A stretch of DNA of 64,000 nt from Rothia sp035916755 (GTDB taxonomy: Bacteria > Actinomycetota > Actinomycetes > Actinomycetales > Micrococcaceae), in assembly GCF_035916755.1 (NCBI RefSeq), contig NZ_JAYWIX010000002.1, forward strand, positions 328,077-392,076. Reading direction: 5' to 3'. Of this stretch, positions 16,654 through 24,899 are shown one piece after another (the stretch's first letter is position 1; each line of letters opens with the position of its first letter). The position numbers were made by a program, and so were the translations under genes. Below the pieces are notes generated by a model. It ran no database searches, had not been told where the DNA came from, and saw nothing but the letters and a program-made list of their open reading frames with translations.

Positions 16654-18171
16654 ATGACTACTCCCACTGCACTGAGCGAAGACCCCTTCGGCTTCACCGG
16701 CCTCACCTACGATGACGTGCTGCTTCTACCCGGCAACACCGATGTCATCCCGTCAGATGCAGACACCACCACCCGCCTGACCAAGCGCATCTCTATCGCC
16801 TCACCGATTATCTCGGCAGCGATGGACACCGTGACCGAGTCAGCCCTGGCTATTGCCATGGCTCGCCTGGGCGGTATGGGCGTGATTCACCGTAACCTTT
16901 CCATCGCTGACCAGGCCGACCACGTCGACCGCGTTAAGCGCAGCGAATCGGGCATGATTACCAACCCCGTGACCGTTGGACCCGATGCCACCATCGCCGA
17001 GCTCGATGCCCTGTGCGGCCACTACAAGGTTTCCGGTCTACCCGTTGTCGACGAGAACAACGTGCTGGTCGGTATCATCACCAACCGCGATACCCGCTAC
17101 CTGCCCGAATCCACCTTCGAGACCACCCGCGTGCGCGACATCATGACCAAGATGCCGTTGATCACCGGTCACGAGGGCATGAGCAAGGACGAAGCTTTCG
17201 CCCTGCTGGCAGAAAATAAGATTGAGAAGCTGCCCCTGATCGATAAGGACGGCAAGCTGACCGGTCTGATTACCGTCAAGGACTTCACCAAGAGCGAGCA
17301 GTACCCCCGCGCCACCAAGGACGAGGACGGCCGCCTGCGCGTTGGTGCGGCTATCGGCTTCTTCGGCGACGGCTACGAGCGCGCCATGACCCTGGTCGAG
17401 GCAGGCGTTGACGCCCTCTTCGTTGATACCGCTAACGGCCACTCCCAGGGCGTGCTCGATATGATTGCCCGCCTGAAGAAGGATTCAGCCGCAGCCCACG
17501 TCGATGTTGTGGGTGGCCAGGCTGCTACCCGCGCTGGCGCCCAGGCTATCATCGACGCCGGTGCCGACGCGGTCAAGGTTGGCGTTGGCCCCGGTTCCAT
17601 CTGCACCACCCGCATTATTGCCGGTGTTGGCGTGCCCCAGATTACCGCTATCAATGAGTCAGCTAAGGCTGCTATTCCCGCGGGCGTGCCCCTGATTGCG
17701 GACGGCGGTATGCAGCACTCCGGTGAAATCGGCAAGGCCCTGGTAGCGGGTGCAGACTCAGTGATGCTGGGCTCCCTGCTGGCAGGCACCGCTGAATCAC
17801 CCGGCGACCTCATCTTCGTTAACGGTAAGCAGTTCAAGGCCTACCGCGGCATGGGCTCCCTGGGCGCTATGCAGTCCCGCGGCGGCAAGAAGTCCTTCTC
17901 TAAGGACCGCTACTTCCAGGCCGATGTATCCTCCGAAGAGAAGCTGATTCCTGAGGGCATCGAGGGCCAGGTACCCTACCGCGGCCCCCTGTCCTCCGTA
18001 CTGCACCAGCTGGAAGGTGGCCTGCGTCAGACCATGTTCTACGTCGGTGCCCACACCATTGAAGAACTCAAGAACAAGGGCCAGTTCGTGCGCATTACCT
18101 CAGCAGGTCTGAAGGAATCACACCCTCACGACATCACCATGACCGTCGAGGCCCCCAACTACCGTCGCTAA
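16654..18171 (+). CDS. guaB: Inosine-5'-monophosphate dehydrogenase
   Basis: The 505-residue IMPDH has the full layout: a TIM barrel split by two CBS domains (about residues 105-215). The active-site loop VGPGSICTTR has the catalytic cysteine, and the flap region AMQSRGGKKSFSKDRYF is present. It oxidises IMP to XMP with NAD, the committed step to GMP. It is followed by guaB3 and later guaA on the same strand, so guanine nucleotide synthesis is clustered here. Confidence 0.97.
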   Translation: MTTPTALSEDPFGFTGLTYDDVLLLPGNTDVIPSDADTTTRLTKRISIASPIISAAMDTVTESALAIAMARLGGMGVIHRNLSIADQADHVDRVKRSESGMITNPVTVGPDATIAELDALCGHYKVSGLPVVDENNVLVGIITNRDTRYLPESTFETTRVRDIMTKMPLITGHEGMSKDEAFALLAENKIEKLPLIDKDGKLTGLITVKDFTKSEQYPRATKDEDGRLRVGAAIGFFGDGYERAMTLVEAGVDALFVDTANGHSQGVLDMIARLKKDSAAAHVDVVGGQAATRAGAQAIIDAGADAVKVGVGPGSICTTRIIAGVGVPQITAINESAKAAIPAGVPLIADGGMQHSGEIGKALVAGADSVMLGSLLAGTAESPGDLIFVNGKQFKAYRGMGSLGAMQSRGGKKSFSKDRYFQADVSSEEKLIPEGIEGQVPYRGPLSSVLHQLEGGLRQTMFYVGAHTIEELKNKGQFVRITSAGLKESHPHDITMTVEAPNYRR

Positions 18172-18184
18172 ACTGTAGCGGCCG

Positions 18185-18222
18185 GCCCCGGTTCTCTCAT
18201 CCCTGCGGTGAGGGGCCGGGGC
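18185..18222 (+). terminator. Hairpin between guaB and guaB3
   Basis: GCCCCGG (18185-18191) pairs with CCGGGGC (18216-18222), with further pairing inside. Only a short pyrimidine stretch follows, so termination may be partial and act as an attenuator. Confidence 0.5.
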
Positions 18223-18282
18223 TTCCGAACGTTACCACGCTCGTTTGCACCAACCGGCCTACCACCGGTGAAAGGAAGATCC

Positions 18283-19410
18283 ATGACCGACATCCAGATT
18301 GGTATGTCCAAGCGCGCCCGCCGCACCTACTCACTCGATGAAATCGCCCTGGTACCCACCCGCCGTACCCGCGATGCCCATGATGTGAACCTCAGCTGGC
18401 AGATTGACGCGTTCAAGTTCGACACCCCCATCATCGGTGCCCCCATGGACTCCGTCATGTCACCGGCTACCGCCATTGCCCTGGGCAAGCTCGGTGGGCT
18501 CGGCGTCCTCAACCTTGAGGGCCTGTGGACCCGCTACGAGGACCCCCAGCCCCTGCTCGACGAAATCAACGCCCTGCCCGCTGACGATGCCCCCGCTGCC
18601 ACCCACCGCATGCAGGAAATCTACGCTGAGCCCATCAAGGCTGAGCTGATTACCGCCCGCCTGGCAGAGATTCGTGACTCGGGCGTCATTGTCGCCGGCT
18701 CCCTGACCCCCCAGAACACCCAGGAGTTCTACCAGACCGTGGTCAAGGCCGGCGTTGACCTCTTCGTCATTCGTGGTGCTGCGGTCTCTGCCCAGCACGT
18801 TTCATCCCGCCGCGAGCCCCTTGATCTCAAGAAATTCATCTACGAACTCGATGTCCCCGTGATGGTCGGTGGCGTGACCGGCTACACCCCTGCTATGCAC
18901 CTGATGCGTACCGGTGCTGCCGGTGTGCTGGTAGGTTTCGGCGGCGGTGCTGCCCTGACCACCCGCCGCGGCCTGGGTATCCAGGCTGCCATGGCCACCG
19001 CGATTTCCGACGTTGCTGCTGCGCGTTCTGACTACCTGGACGAGTCCGGTGGCCGCTACGTGCACGTGATTGCGGACGGCTCCCTGGGCCGCTCCGGCGA
19101 CATGGTCAAGGCGCTGGCGATGGGCGCGGACGCCGTCATGATCGGTGCGCCCCTGGCCCGCGCAGCCGAGGCCCCCGGCGCCGGCTGGTACTGGGGCAAC
19201 GAGGCCCACTCAGCTGACTTCCCCCGCGGTATTCGCACCTACCAGGGCACCGTAGGCTCCCTGGAAGAGGTGCTCTACGGTCCCTCAGCCCACACTGACG
19301 GTAGCGCTAACCTGGTGGGCGCCCTTAAGCGAGCACTGGCAACCTGCGGCTACACCGACCTCAAATCCTTCCAGCGCATCGACGTCAACGTCACCCCCTA
19401 TGTCAAGTAG
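18283..19410 (+). CDS. guaB3: GuaB3 family IMP dehydrogenase-related protein
   Basis: The 375-residue IMPDH paralog lacks CBS domains. AAAGGAAG at 18271-18278 supports the ATG at 18283. It has the family blocks SLDEIALVPTRRTRD and DYLDESGGRYVHVIADG. The loop that holds the catalytic cysteine in GuaB reads GGGAALTTRRGLG here, without cysteine, so IMPDH chemistry is unlikely. The actinobacterial family has this form, and its role is unsettled (regulatory partner or a different reaction). It lies 111 bp after guaB. Confidence 0.88.
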   Translation: MTDIQIGMSKRARRTYSLDEIALVPTRRTRDAHDVNLSWQIDAFKFDTPIIGAPMDSVMSPATAIALGKLGGLGVLNLEGLWTRYEDPQPLLDEINALPADDAPAATHRMQEIYAEPIKAELITARLAEIRDSGVIVAGSLTPQNTQEFYQTVVKAGVDLFVIRGAAVSAQHVSSRREPLDLKKFIYELDVPVMVGGVTGYTPAMHLMRTGAAGVLVGFGGGAALTTRRGLGIQAAMATAISDVAAARSDYLDESGGRYVHVIADGSLGRSGDMVKALAMGADAVMIGAPLARAAEAPGAGWYWGNEAHSADFPRGIRTYQGTVGSLEEVLYGPSAHTDGSANLVGALKRALATCGYTDLKSFQRIDVNVTPYVK

Positions 19411-19421
19411 GTGACGCCCCG

Positions 19422-19455
19422 GCCCCGTGCACCTAGCTTGCTAGGGGCGCGGGGC
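19422..19455 (+). terminator. Hairpin after guaB3
   Basis: CCCCGTGC (19423-19430) pairs with GCGCGGGG (19447-19454), allowing one G-T pair, with inner CTAG/CTAG pairing. No T-tract follows. Confidence 0.5.
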
Positions 19456-19498
19456 TGACCTGCTTTCGTCCGCCCACCTCACGCTGAAAAGAGCAAAT

Positions 19499-20446
19499 GT
19501 GCTAAAAACCGCCCTGACCCCCCGCTGGCTCCTTGGCCTGCTCCTGGTGCTGGCGCTGGCTAGCGGTTTTGTCATGCTCAGCAAATGGCAAATTAACGCT
19601 TCCACGCTGGGGCAGGTCACGGCAGACCCGGCTAAGGACGTAGTGCGCCCCTATAGCCAGGTGCTCCAGCCCCATGACCCGCTGAGCATGACCGAGGCCG
19701 ATACAGTTGTGGAAGCTACCGGCAGCTATGTGCAGGGCTCCACCTACCTGGTAGAAAACAAGCTCAAAGACGGGGCTGAAGGCTACTGGCTGGTCAGCCT
19801 CTTTGTACCCGATGACAGCCAGCAGGTCAGTACCAACTTGGGGGAGGGGCCCCGCGGTATTGTGGTGGCCCGTGCCTGGACCCCCACTGCGGAGATTCCC
19901 GCCGAGCCCACCGGCACCGTGACTATCGCCGGTCGGGTTGTGGGTAACGACGCCCCGCTCACCAGCAAGGACATCAGCGAAGAGAACCGCGGGAAGGAGC
20001 GGGTGCTTGCCGCCGCCAACTCCTCCTACCTGACCAACGTCTGGAACGCCGCCCTCTTCAACGGCATCTTGACCCTCGACTCCGAAAGCAGTGGGGCCAC
20101 CCCGCTCACCGATCAGGGCACCATCGCTGAGACCGCCACCCTGCTCGATAGCAGCGGCGCCCTTCAGCCTATCGGCGCTGAGCAGGTCACCGACGAAACC
20201 GTCGACTGGCTCAACATCTTCTACGCCCTCGAGTGGCTGGTCTTTGCTGGCTTTGCCCTCTACCTCTGGTACCGCCTGCTCAAGGACTCGGTCGAAAAGA
20301 CCACCGACCCCACCCTCTACTTCGAGTACGAGGGCGAATACTGGGTCGATGAGGCCACCGGCCGCCCCTACTACTGGGACCCGGCAGATCAGGCCTACTA
20401 CTACTTTGATGATATTCCGGACGCCCCCGCCCCGCCCTCCCGCTAA
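19499..20446 (+). CDS. SURF1 family membrane protein
   Basis: The 315-residue protein has an N-terminal helix (TPRWLLGLLLVLALASGFVML) followed by KWQINA, a large outer domain, and a second helix near 240-260. This is the two-helix layout of SURF1/Shy1 proteins, which help cytochrome oxidase assembly. The cytoplasmic tail is rich in Tyr, Asp and Pro. SURF1 lies between guaB3 and guaA in many Micrococcaceae, so the context is conserved rather than functional. The start is a GTG that overlaps an out-of-frame ATG; it is not certain. Confidence 0.85.
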   Translation: MLKTALTPRWLLGLLLVLALASGFVMLSKWQINASTLGQVTADPAKDVVRPYSQVLQPHDPLSMTEADTVVEATGSYVQGSTYLVENKLKDGAEGYWLVSLFVPDDSQQVSTNLGEGPRGIVVARAWTPTAEIPAEPTGTVTIAGRVVGNDAPLTSKDISEENRGKERVLAAANSSYLTNVWNAALFNGILTLDSESSGATPLTDQGTIAETATLLDSSGALQPIGAEQVTDETVDWLNIFYALEWLVFAGFALYLWYRLLKDSVEKTTDPTLYFEYEGEYWVDEATGRPYYWDPADQAYYYFDDIPDAPAPPSR

Positions 20447-20517
20447 AGGGCAAGGCGGCCGCAGGCGTCCGCCCACCACCAACAGACCACCCATACCAGC
20501 TAAGGGAGAAACCAGCT

Positions 20518-21069
20518 GTGAGCGAGAACCCCACCCCGCGCCCCGTCCACCGCACCGACGGTAAGAAAGTTGCCCTCGCTGCGGGAACTACCGAAACGAA
20601 TGCCGCCGGCGGCTTTACCGTGCGCAAGAAGTTCGGCGGAACTGAATCCCAGATTCGCGGGGCCCTGACCTTCTACAAGTGGTGCGCCTGGATTTCAGGT
20701 ACCTTCCTGTTGCTGCTGGTTGCCGAAATGATTAGCCGCTACATCTTCGGCTACGACCTGGTTGCCGGTGGCGTTGATGCCCAAACTGGTGAAACCGTGG
20801 CTCTGGGCTGGCTCAATCTTGAGACCGGGAACCTGCACGGCGGTGTCAACATCTCCACCTGGATTCTGATTGTTCACGGTTGGTTCTACGTCGTCTACCT
20901 CTTCTCCTGCTTCCGCCTCTGGCTGCTCATGCGCTGGGCCTTACCCCAGATGATTGTCATGGCCCTGGGTGGTGTGGTGCCCTTCCTGTCCTTCATCGTG
21001 GAGCGCCGCATCTACGCAGAAACCCTGGCCCTGCTCGAAGCCAACCCACAGGCCACCAAACGTTACTAG
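20518..21069 (+). CDS. DUF3817 family integral membrane protein
   Basis: The 183-residue protein has a basic cytoplasmic N-terminus of about 55 residues and then three or four membrane helices (WISGTFLLLLVAEMISRYIF, STWILIVHGWFYVVYLFSCF and MIVMALGGVVPFLSFIVERR). The tail and helix pattern match DUF3817, often found just before guaA in this family. Function is unknown. AAGGGAGAA precedes the GTG start at 20518. Confidence 0.8.
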   Translation: MSENPTPRPVHRTDGKKVALAAGTTETNAAGGFTVRKKFGGTESQIRGALTFYKWCAWISGTFLLLLVAEMISRYIFGYDLVAGGVDAQTGETVALGWLNLETGNLHGGVNISTWILIVHGWFYVVYLFSCFRLWLLMRWALPQMIVMALGGVVPFLSFIVERRIYAETLALLEANPQATKRY

Positions 21070-21088
21070 GCCTAGCGCTTCCCTGCAC

Positions 21089-21094
21089 TAGAAT
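21089..21094 (+). promoter_or_regulatory. -10 box of guaA
   Basis: TAGAAT lies about 48 bp before the guaA GTG, giving a short leader with AAAAGG as ribosome binding site. Confidence 0.45.
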
Positions 21095-21141
21095 AGAACC
21101 CAAGGATTACCCTTCAACCCCAACCGAAAAGGTATATACCT

Positions 21142-22734
21142 GTGACTACCCACAACCCCATCGAGGAGCTCGAAGAGCGCCCCGTACTGGTCGTTGACTA
21201 CGGCGCCCAGTACGCGCAGCTCATCGCGCGCCGCGTGCGTGAGGCCGGTGTCTACTCGGAGCTGGTTCCTCACACCATGCCCACCGAGAAGATGCTCGCC
21301 AAGAACCCGGCTGCAATTATTCTGTCCGGTGGCCCCTCATCCGTCTACGAGGACGGCGCCCCTAAGGGCGACATCGCCATGTTTGAAGCTGGCGTACCCG
21401 TCTTCGGTATCTGCTACGGCTTCCAGGTCATGGCCCAGACCCTGGGCGGTACCGTCGCTAAGACCGGTCTGCGCGAATACGGCGCAACCGACGCCGTGGT
21501 CTGTGCAGAGAACTCTTCCTTCTTGACCGGTACCCCCAAGACCCAGAACGTCTGGATGAGTCACGGTGATTCTGTCTCTGAAGCCCCCGCAGGCTTCGAG
21601 GTGCTGGCTCAGACCCCCGGCGCAGCCGTTGCAGCCTTCGTTGACGAGAAGCGCAAGTTCGGTGGCGTGCAGTGGCACCCCGAGGTTAAGCACTCCGACT
21701 ACGGCCAGGTTGCCCTGGAGAACTTCCTCTTCAACGTAGCGGGTCTGAAGAAGACTTGGTCTACCGGCAACATCATCGAAGAGCAGGTTGCTAAGATTCG
21801 CGAGCAGGTTGGCGATGACCAGGTCATCTGCGCCCTGTCCGGTGGCGTTGACTCATCAGTTGCTGCAGCTCTGGTCCACAAGGCTGTGGGCGATCAGCTC
21901 ACCTGCTTCTTTATCGACCACGGTCTGCTGCGCGAGGGCGAACGTGAACAGGTTGAGCAGGACTACGCCTCAACCATGGGCATCAAGGTTGTGACCATCG
22001 ACGAGTCAGAGCGTTTCCTGGGCGCCCTGGCCGGTATTACCGAGCCCGAAGCTAAACGTAAGGCTATTGGCCGCGAGTTCATCCGCTCTTTCGAAGCTGC
22101 CCAGCGCAAGCTGATTGAAGAGGCCGGTGCTGAAGGTAGCGACATCAAGTTCCTGGTGCAGGGTACCCTTTATCCCGATGTTGTTGAATCTGGCGGTGGC
22201 GAGGGCGCTGCGAACATCAAGTCCCATCACAATGTGGGTGGCCTGCCTGATGACCTGCAGTTTGAGCTGGTTGAGCCCCTGCGTACCCTCTTCAAGGACG
22301 AGGTTCGCGCCATTGGCCGTGAGCTGGGTGTTCCTGAGAAGATTGTTGCCCGTCAGCCTTTCCCCGGCCCTGGCCTGGGTATTCGCGTGATTGGTGAGGT
22401 CAATAAGCACAACCTGGATATCCTGCGTGCTGCTGACCTGATTGTGCGCGAGGAACTGACTGCCGCCGGTATGGACGAGGAAATCTGGCAGTGCCCCGTG
22501 GTGCTGCTGGCGGACGTCCGCTCCGTTGGCGTGCAGGGTGATGGCCGTACCTACGGTCACCCGATTGTGCTGCGCCCGGTGTCGTCTGAGGACGCGATGA
22601 CTGCTGACTGGTCACGTCTGCCTTATGACCTGCTGGCTAAGATTTCTAACCGGATTACCAATGAGGTTGCTGAGGTGAACCGAGTGGTTCTGGACGTGAC
22701 GTCAAAGCCTCCGGGAACAATTGAGTGGGAATAA
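21142..22734 (+). CDS. guaA: GMP synthase (glutamine-hydrolysing)
   Basis: The 530-residue two-domain GMP synthetase converts XMP to GMP. The N-terminal glutamine amidotransferase has VFGICYGFQVMA with the catalytic cysteine and the QWHPEV histidine block. The ATP pyrophosphatase domain has ALSGGVDSSVAAAL. The C-terminal dimerisation domain ends KPPGTIEWE, the normal end of the protein. Together with guaB upstream it completes GMP synthesis. A strong hairpin terminator overlaps its last codons. Confidence 0.97.
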   Translation: MTTHNPIEELEERPVLVVDYGAQYAQLIARRVREAGVYSELVPHTMPTEKMLAKNPAAIILSGGPSSVYEDGAPKGDIAMFEAGVPVFGICYGFQVMAQTLGGTVAKTGLREYGATDAVVCAENSSFLTGTPKTQNVWMSHGDSVSEAPAGFEVLAQTPGAAVAAFVDEKRKFGGVQWHPEVKHSDYGQVALENFLFNVAGLKKTWSTGNIIEEQVAKIREQVGDDQVICALSGGVDSSVAAALVHKAVGDQLTCFFIDHGLLREGEREQVEQDYASTMGIKVVTIDESERFLGALAGITEPEAKRKAIGREFIRSFEAAQRKLIEEAGAEGSDIKFLVQGTLYPDVVESGGGEGAANIKSHHNVGGLPDDLQFELVEPLRTLFKDEVRAIGRELGVPEKIVARQPFPGPGLGIRVIGEVNKHNLDILRAADLIVREELTAAGMDEEIWQCPVVLLADVRSVGVQGDGRTYGHPIVLRPVSSEDAMTADWSRLPYDLLAKISNRITNEVAEVNRVVLDVTSKPPGTIEWE

Positions 22735-22778
22735 ACCGATTTTTCGTCAAAGGGCGAAATAAAAAATCGGTTTATTCC
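22728..22778 (+). terminator. guaA terminator, 17-bp perfect stem
   Basis: GGAATAAACCGATTTTT (22728-22744) is exactly complementary to 22762-22778. The left arm includes the last two codons and stop of guaA. The A/T-rich inner part provides T-tracts on both strands. Confidence 0.8.
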
Positions 22779-22844
22779 GAGGCCATAGCGTAGCGGGCCT
22801 CGGAGAGGGGCACGAGCGGAGCGAGTACTGCTTCTCTCGTGCCC
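22777..22844. repeat. Two further hairpins downstream of guaA
   Basis: CCGAGGCC (22777-22784) pairs with GGCCTCGG (22796-22803), and GGGCACGAG (22808-22816) pairs with CTCGTGCCC (22836-22844). Shortly after, TTGGTTTATTCCG repeats part of the guaA terminator arm. This is hairpin-rich intergenic DNA of repeat type. Confidence 0.5.
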
Positions 22845-22984
22845 TTGTCTAAATAAAATTTGGTTTATTCCGCGAGCCTGCGAGCGGTTTAGTTGACTTA
22901 GTGCGGCTGCCGCTTACGGGCTTGGTTAACTGAACAGCCCCCGTCCTCTCCCCCTAGTAGGGGAGGGTGAGGGGGGGTGGTCTT

Positions 22985-23110
22985 GGTGATGCCGTCCTTG
23001 TCAGCGGTGTCGGGGTGAACCATAGGGCCGTCTGATGCGCGCAGGTTGAAGCCGAGCTCACCGCCGAAAACCTCAGCGTAGAATTCCATAGCTTCGCGAG
23101 CGATTCCCTT
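22985..23110 (-). pseudogene. VOC/PhnB-like gene remnant
   Basis: On the minus strand the reading GIAREAMEFYAEVFGGEL, followed by FNLRASDGP and HPDTADKDGI, matches the first ~40 residues of VOC (glyoxalase/PhnB-like) proteins, which typically read NAREAMEFY..VFGGEL. No start codon or N-terminal strand precedes it, and the frame runs into low-complexity, hairpin-forming sequence at 22946-22975. It is a short decayed fragment between guaA and the glucosidase operon. Confidence 0.6.
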
Positions 23111-23125
23111 GGGCGGGAAACGGGA

Positions 23126-24871
23126 TTAGGCGGCGATACGGTAGATTCGGGTCTCGTAGGGGCGCAGAGTCAGCTCAGCCCCGGTAGCCTGCTCGGCGGC
23201 GTCCGCATAGTTGGCCAGCACCACCTGGGCATCTGAACCCTCCAGCACCTGATAGGTGCGGGTTAGGACACCGTCGGTAAAGTTAGCGACGACCAGCAGC
23301 TTCTCGCCGTCCCCGTGACGCTCGTAGGCGTAGACCTGGCCGTCCTCAACATCCAGGGGCACAAAGTCCGCGTAGACCATGAGGTCCTTGAGCTCGCCCC
23401 GACGCAGGGTGTTGAGCTTACGGTAGTAGTGGAAGAGAGAATCTTCACGGGCCAGGGCATCTGCCGCATTAATCTGGGTGTAGTTGGGGTTCACCCCAAT
23501 CCAGGGGGTCACACCCTCGGGGGAGAAACCGCCGTTAGCGGTCGCATCCCACTGGACGGGGGTGCGCGCGTTATCGCGGCCCTTAACCCGAATCAGGTGC
23601 ATACACTCATCGTGGGTCAGGTTGCCGCGCTCGGTCACCATATCCTCGTAGAGGTTAATGGAGTCCAGGTCACGGTAGTCGCTGATGGAATCAAAGACCA
23701 CGTTGGTCATGCCGATTTCTTCACCCTGGTAGATGTAGGGGGTGCCTTGCATAAAGTGAATAACGGTAGCCAGCATCTTGCCGGAGAGCTCCCGGTACTG
23801 GGGTGAATCATTGCCAAAGCGGGAGACCAGGCGCGGCTGGTCATGGTTGTTCCAGTAGAGGGAGCCCCAGGCCTTACCGGCCAGTTCGGTCTGCCACTCG
23901 TTCAGAATCTTCTTCAGCTCCACCAGGTCGTAGGGCTTGTGGGACCACTTGCCCATGCCGGTGGCGGGGTCCGAGTCCAGGCCCATGTGCTCGAAGTGGA
24001 AGATCATGTTGAGCTCATCGCTCTCAAAGCCGGCAAAGCGTAGGGCCTCGGAGGGCGGGGTCTGGGACATCTCACCGACGGTCATGACATCGTACTTGGA
24101 GAAGGTCTGGGCGTTGAGTTCGTGCATCCACTCGTGCAGCTTGGTGGCGTTGCGGATCACGAAGGGGATGGAGGAGCCGTGCTTCTCGGGGTCGATGTTG
24201 GGGTCATCGGGGAGGCCAGCAGGCTTGGAGATGATGTTGATGGCGTCCAGGCGGAAACCATCAATGCCCTTGTCCAGCCACCAGTTGACCATGTCGTAGA
24301 TGTCGCGGCGGACCTGCGGGTTCTCCCAGTTCAAATCGGGCTGCTTCTTGGAGAAGATATGCAGGTACCACTGGTCGGTGGTTTCGTCGTACTCCCAGGC
24401 GGGGCCGCCGAATTCGGAGTACCAGTTGTTGGGGGGTAGGGGCTTGCCGTTCTCGTCTACACCGGAGGAATCGCGCCAGTAGTAGTAGTCGCGGTACTTG
24501 TTGTCGCGGGAGGAACGGGATTCCTGGAACCAGGCGTGCTCATCGGATGAGTGGTTGACGACCAGGTCCATGAGGATCTTGATGCCGTGGTCGTGGGCGG
24601 TGGCCAGCATGGTGTCGAAGTCGTCCATGCTACCGAACTCGTCCATGATGTTGTGGTAGTCGGAGATGTCGTAGCCCATGTCGTCATTGGGGGAGGAGAA
24701 GACGGGGGAGAGCCAGATGACGTTGATACCGAGTTGTGCCAGGTAGGGAATCTTTTCGGTGATGCCGGCGATGTCGCCGATGCCGTCACCGTTGGAGTCC
24801 TTGAAGGAGCGGGGCCAGATTTGGTAGACAACGGCTTCCTTCCACCACTGGGGGCCGGAGTTATTTGCCAC
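23126..24871 (-). CDS. GH13 alpha-glucosidase, likely alpha-1,4 preferring
   Basis: The 581-residue cytoplasmic GH13 enzyme of the oligo-1,6-glucosidase subfamily carries the diagnostic QPDLNWENP. The catalytic triad is visible: nucleophile Asp209 in GFRLDAIN, acid/base Glu267 in TVGEMS and Asp344 in NNHDQPR. The residue after the nucleophile is Ala210; in this subfamily Ala or Thr here goes with alpha-1,4 bonds and Val with alpha-1,6. It is last in the minus-strand operon mapP-GH13-GH13, 28 bp after its paralog, with AGAAAGG before the GTG start. It should cleave maltose and short oligosaccharides after uptake and dephosphorylation. Confidence 0.88.
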   Translation of the reverse strand: MANNSGPQWWKEAVVYQIWPRSFKDSNGDGIGDIAGITEKIPYLAQLGINVIWLSPVFSSPNDDMGYDISDYHNIMDEFGSMDDFDTMLATAHDHGIKILMDLVVNHSSDEHAWFQESRSSRDNKYRDYYYWRDSSGVDENGKPLPPNNWYSEFGGPAWEYDETTDQWYLHIFSKKQPDLNWENPQVRRDIYDMVNWWLDKGIDGFRLDAINIISKPAGLPDDPNIDPEKHGSSIPFVIRNATKLHEWMHELNAQTFSKYDVMTVGEMSQTPPSEALRFAGFESDELNMIFHFEHMGLDSDPATGMGKWSHKPYDLVELKKILNEWQTELAGKAWGSLYWNNHDQPRLVSRFGNDSPQYRELSGKMLATVIHFMQGTPYIYQGEEIGMTNVVFDSISDYRDLDSINLYEDMVTERGNLTHDECMHLIRVKGRDNARTPVQWDATANGGFSPEGVTPWIGVNPNYTQINAADALAREDSLFHYYRKLNTLRRGELKDLMVYADFVPLDVEDGQVYAYERHGDGEKLLVVANFTDGVLTRTYQVLEGSDAQVVLANYADAAEQATGAELTLRPYETRIYRIAA

Positions 24872-24899
24872 GGGTAGGTGCCTTTCTGCTGGGAGGGGG

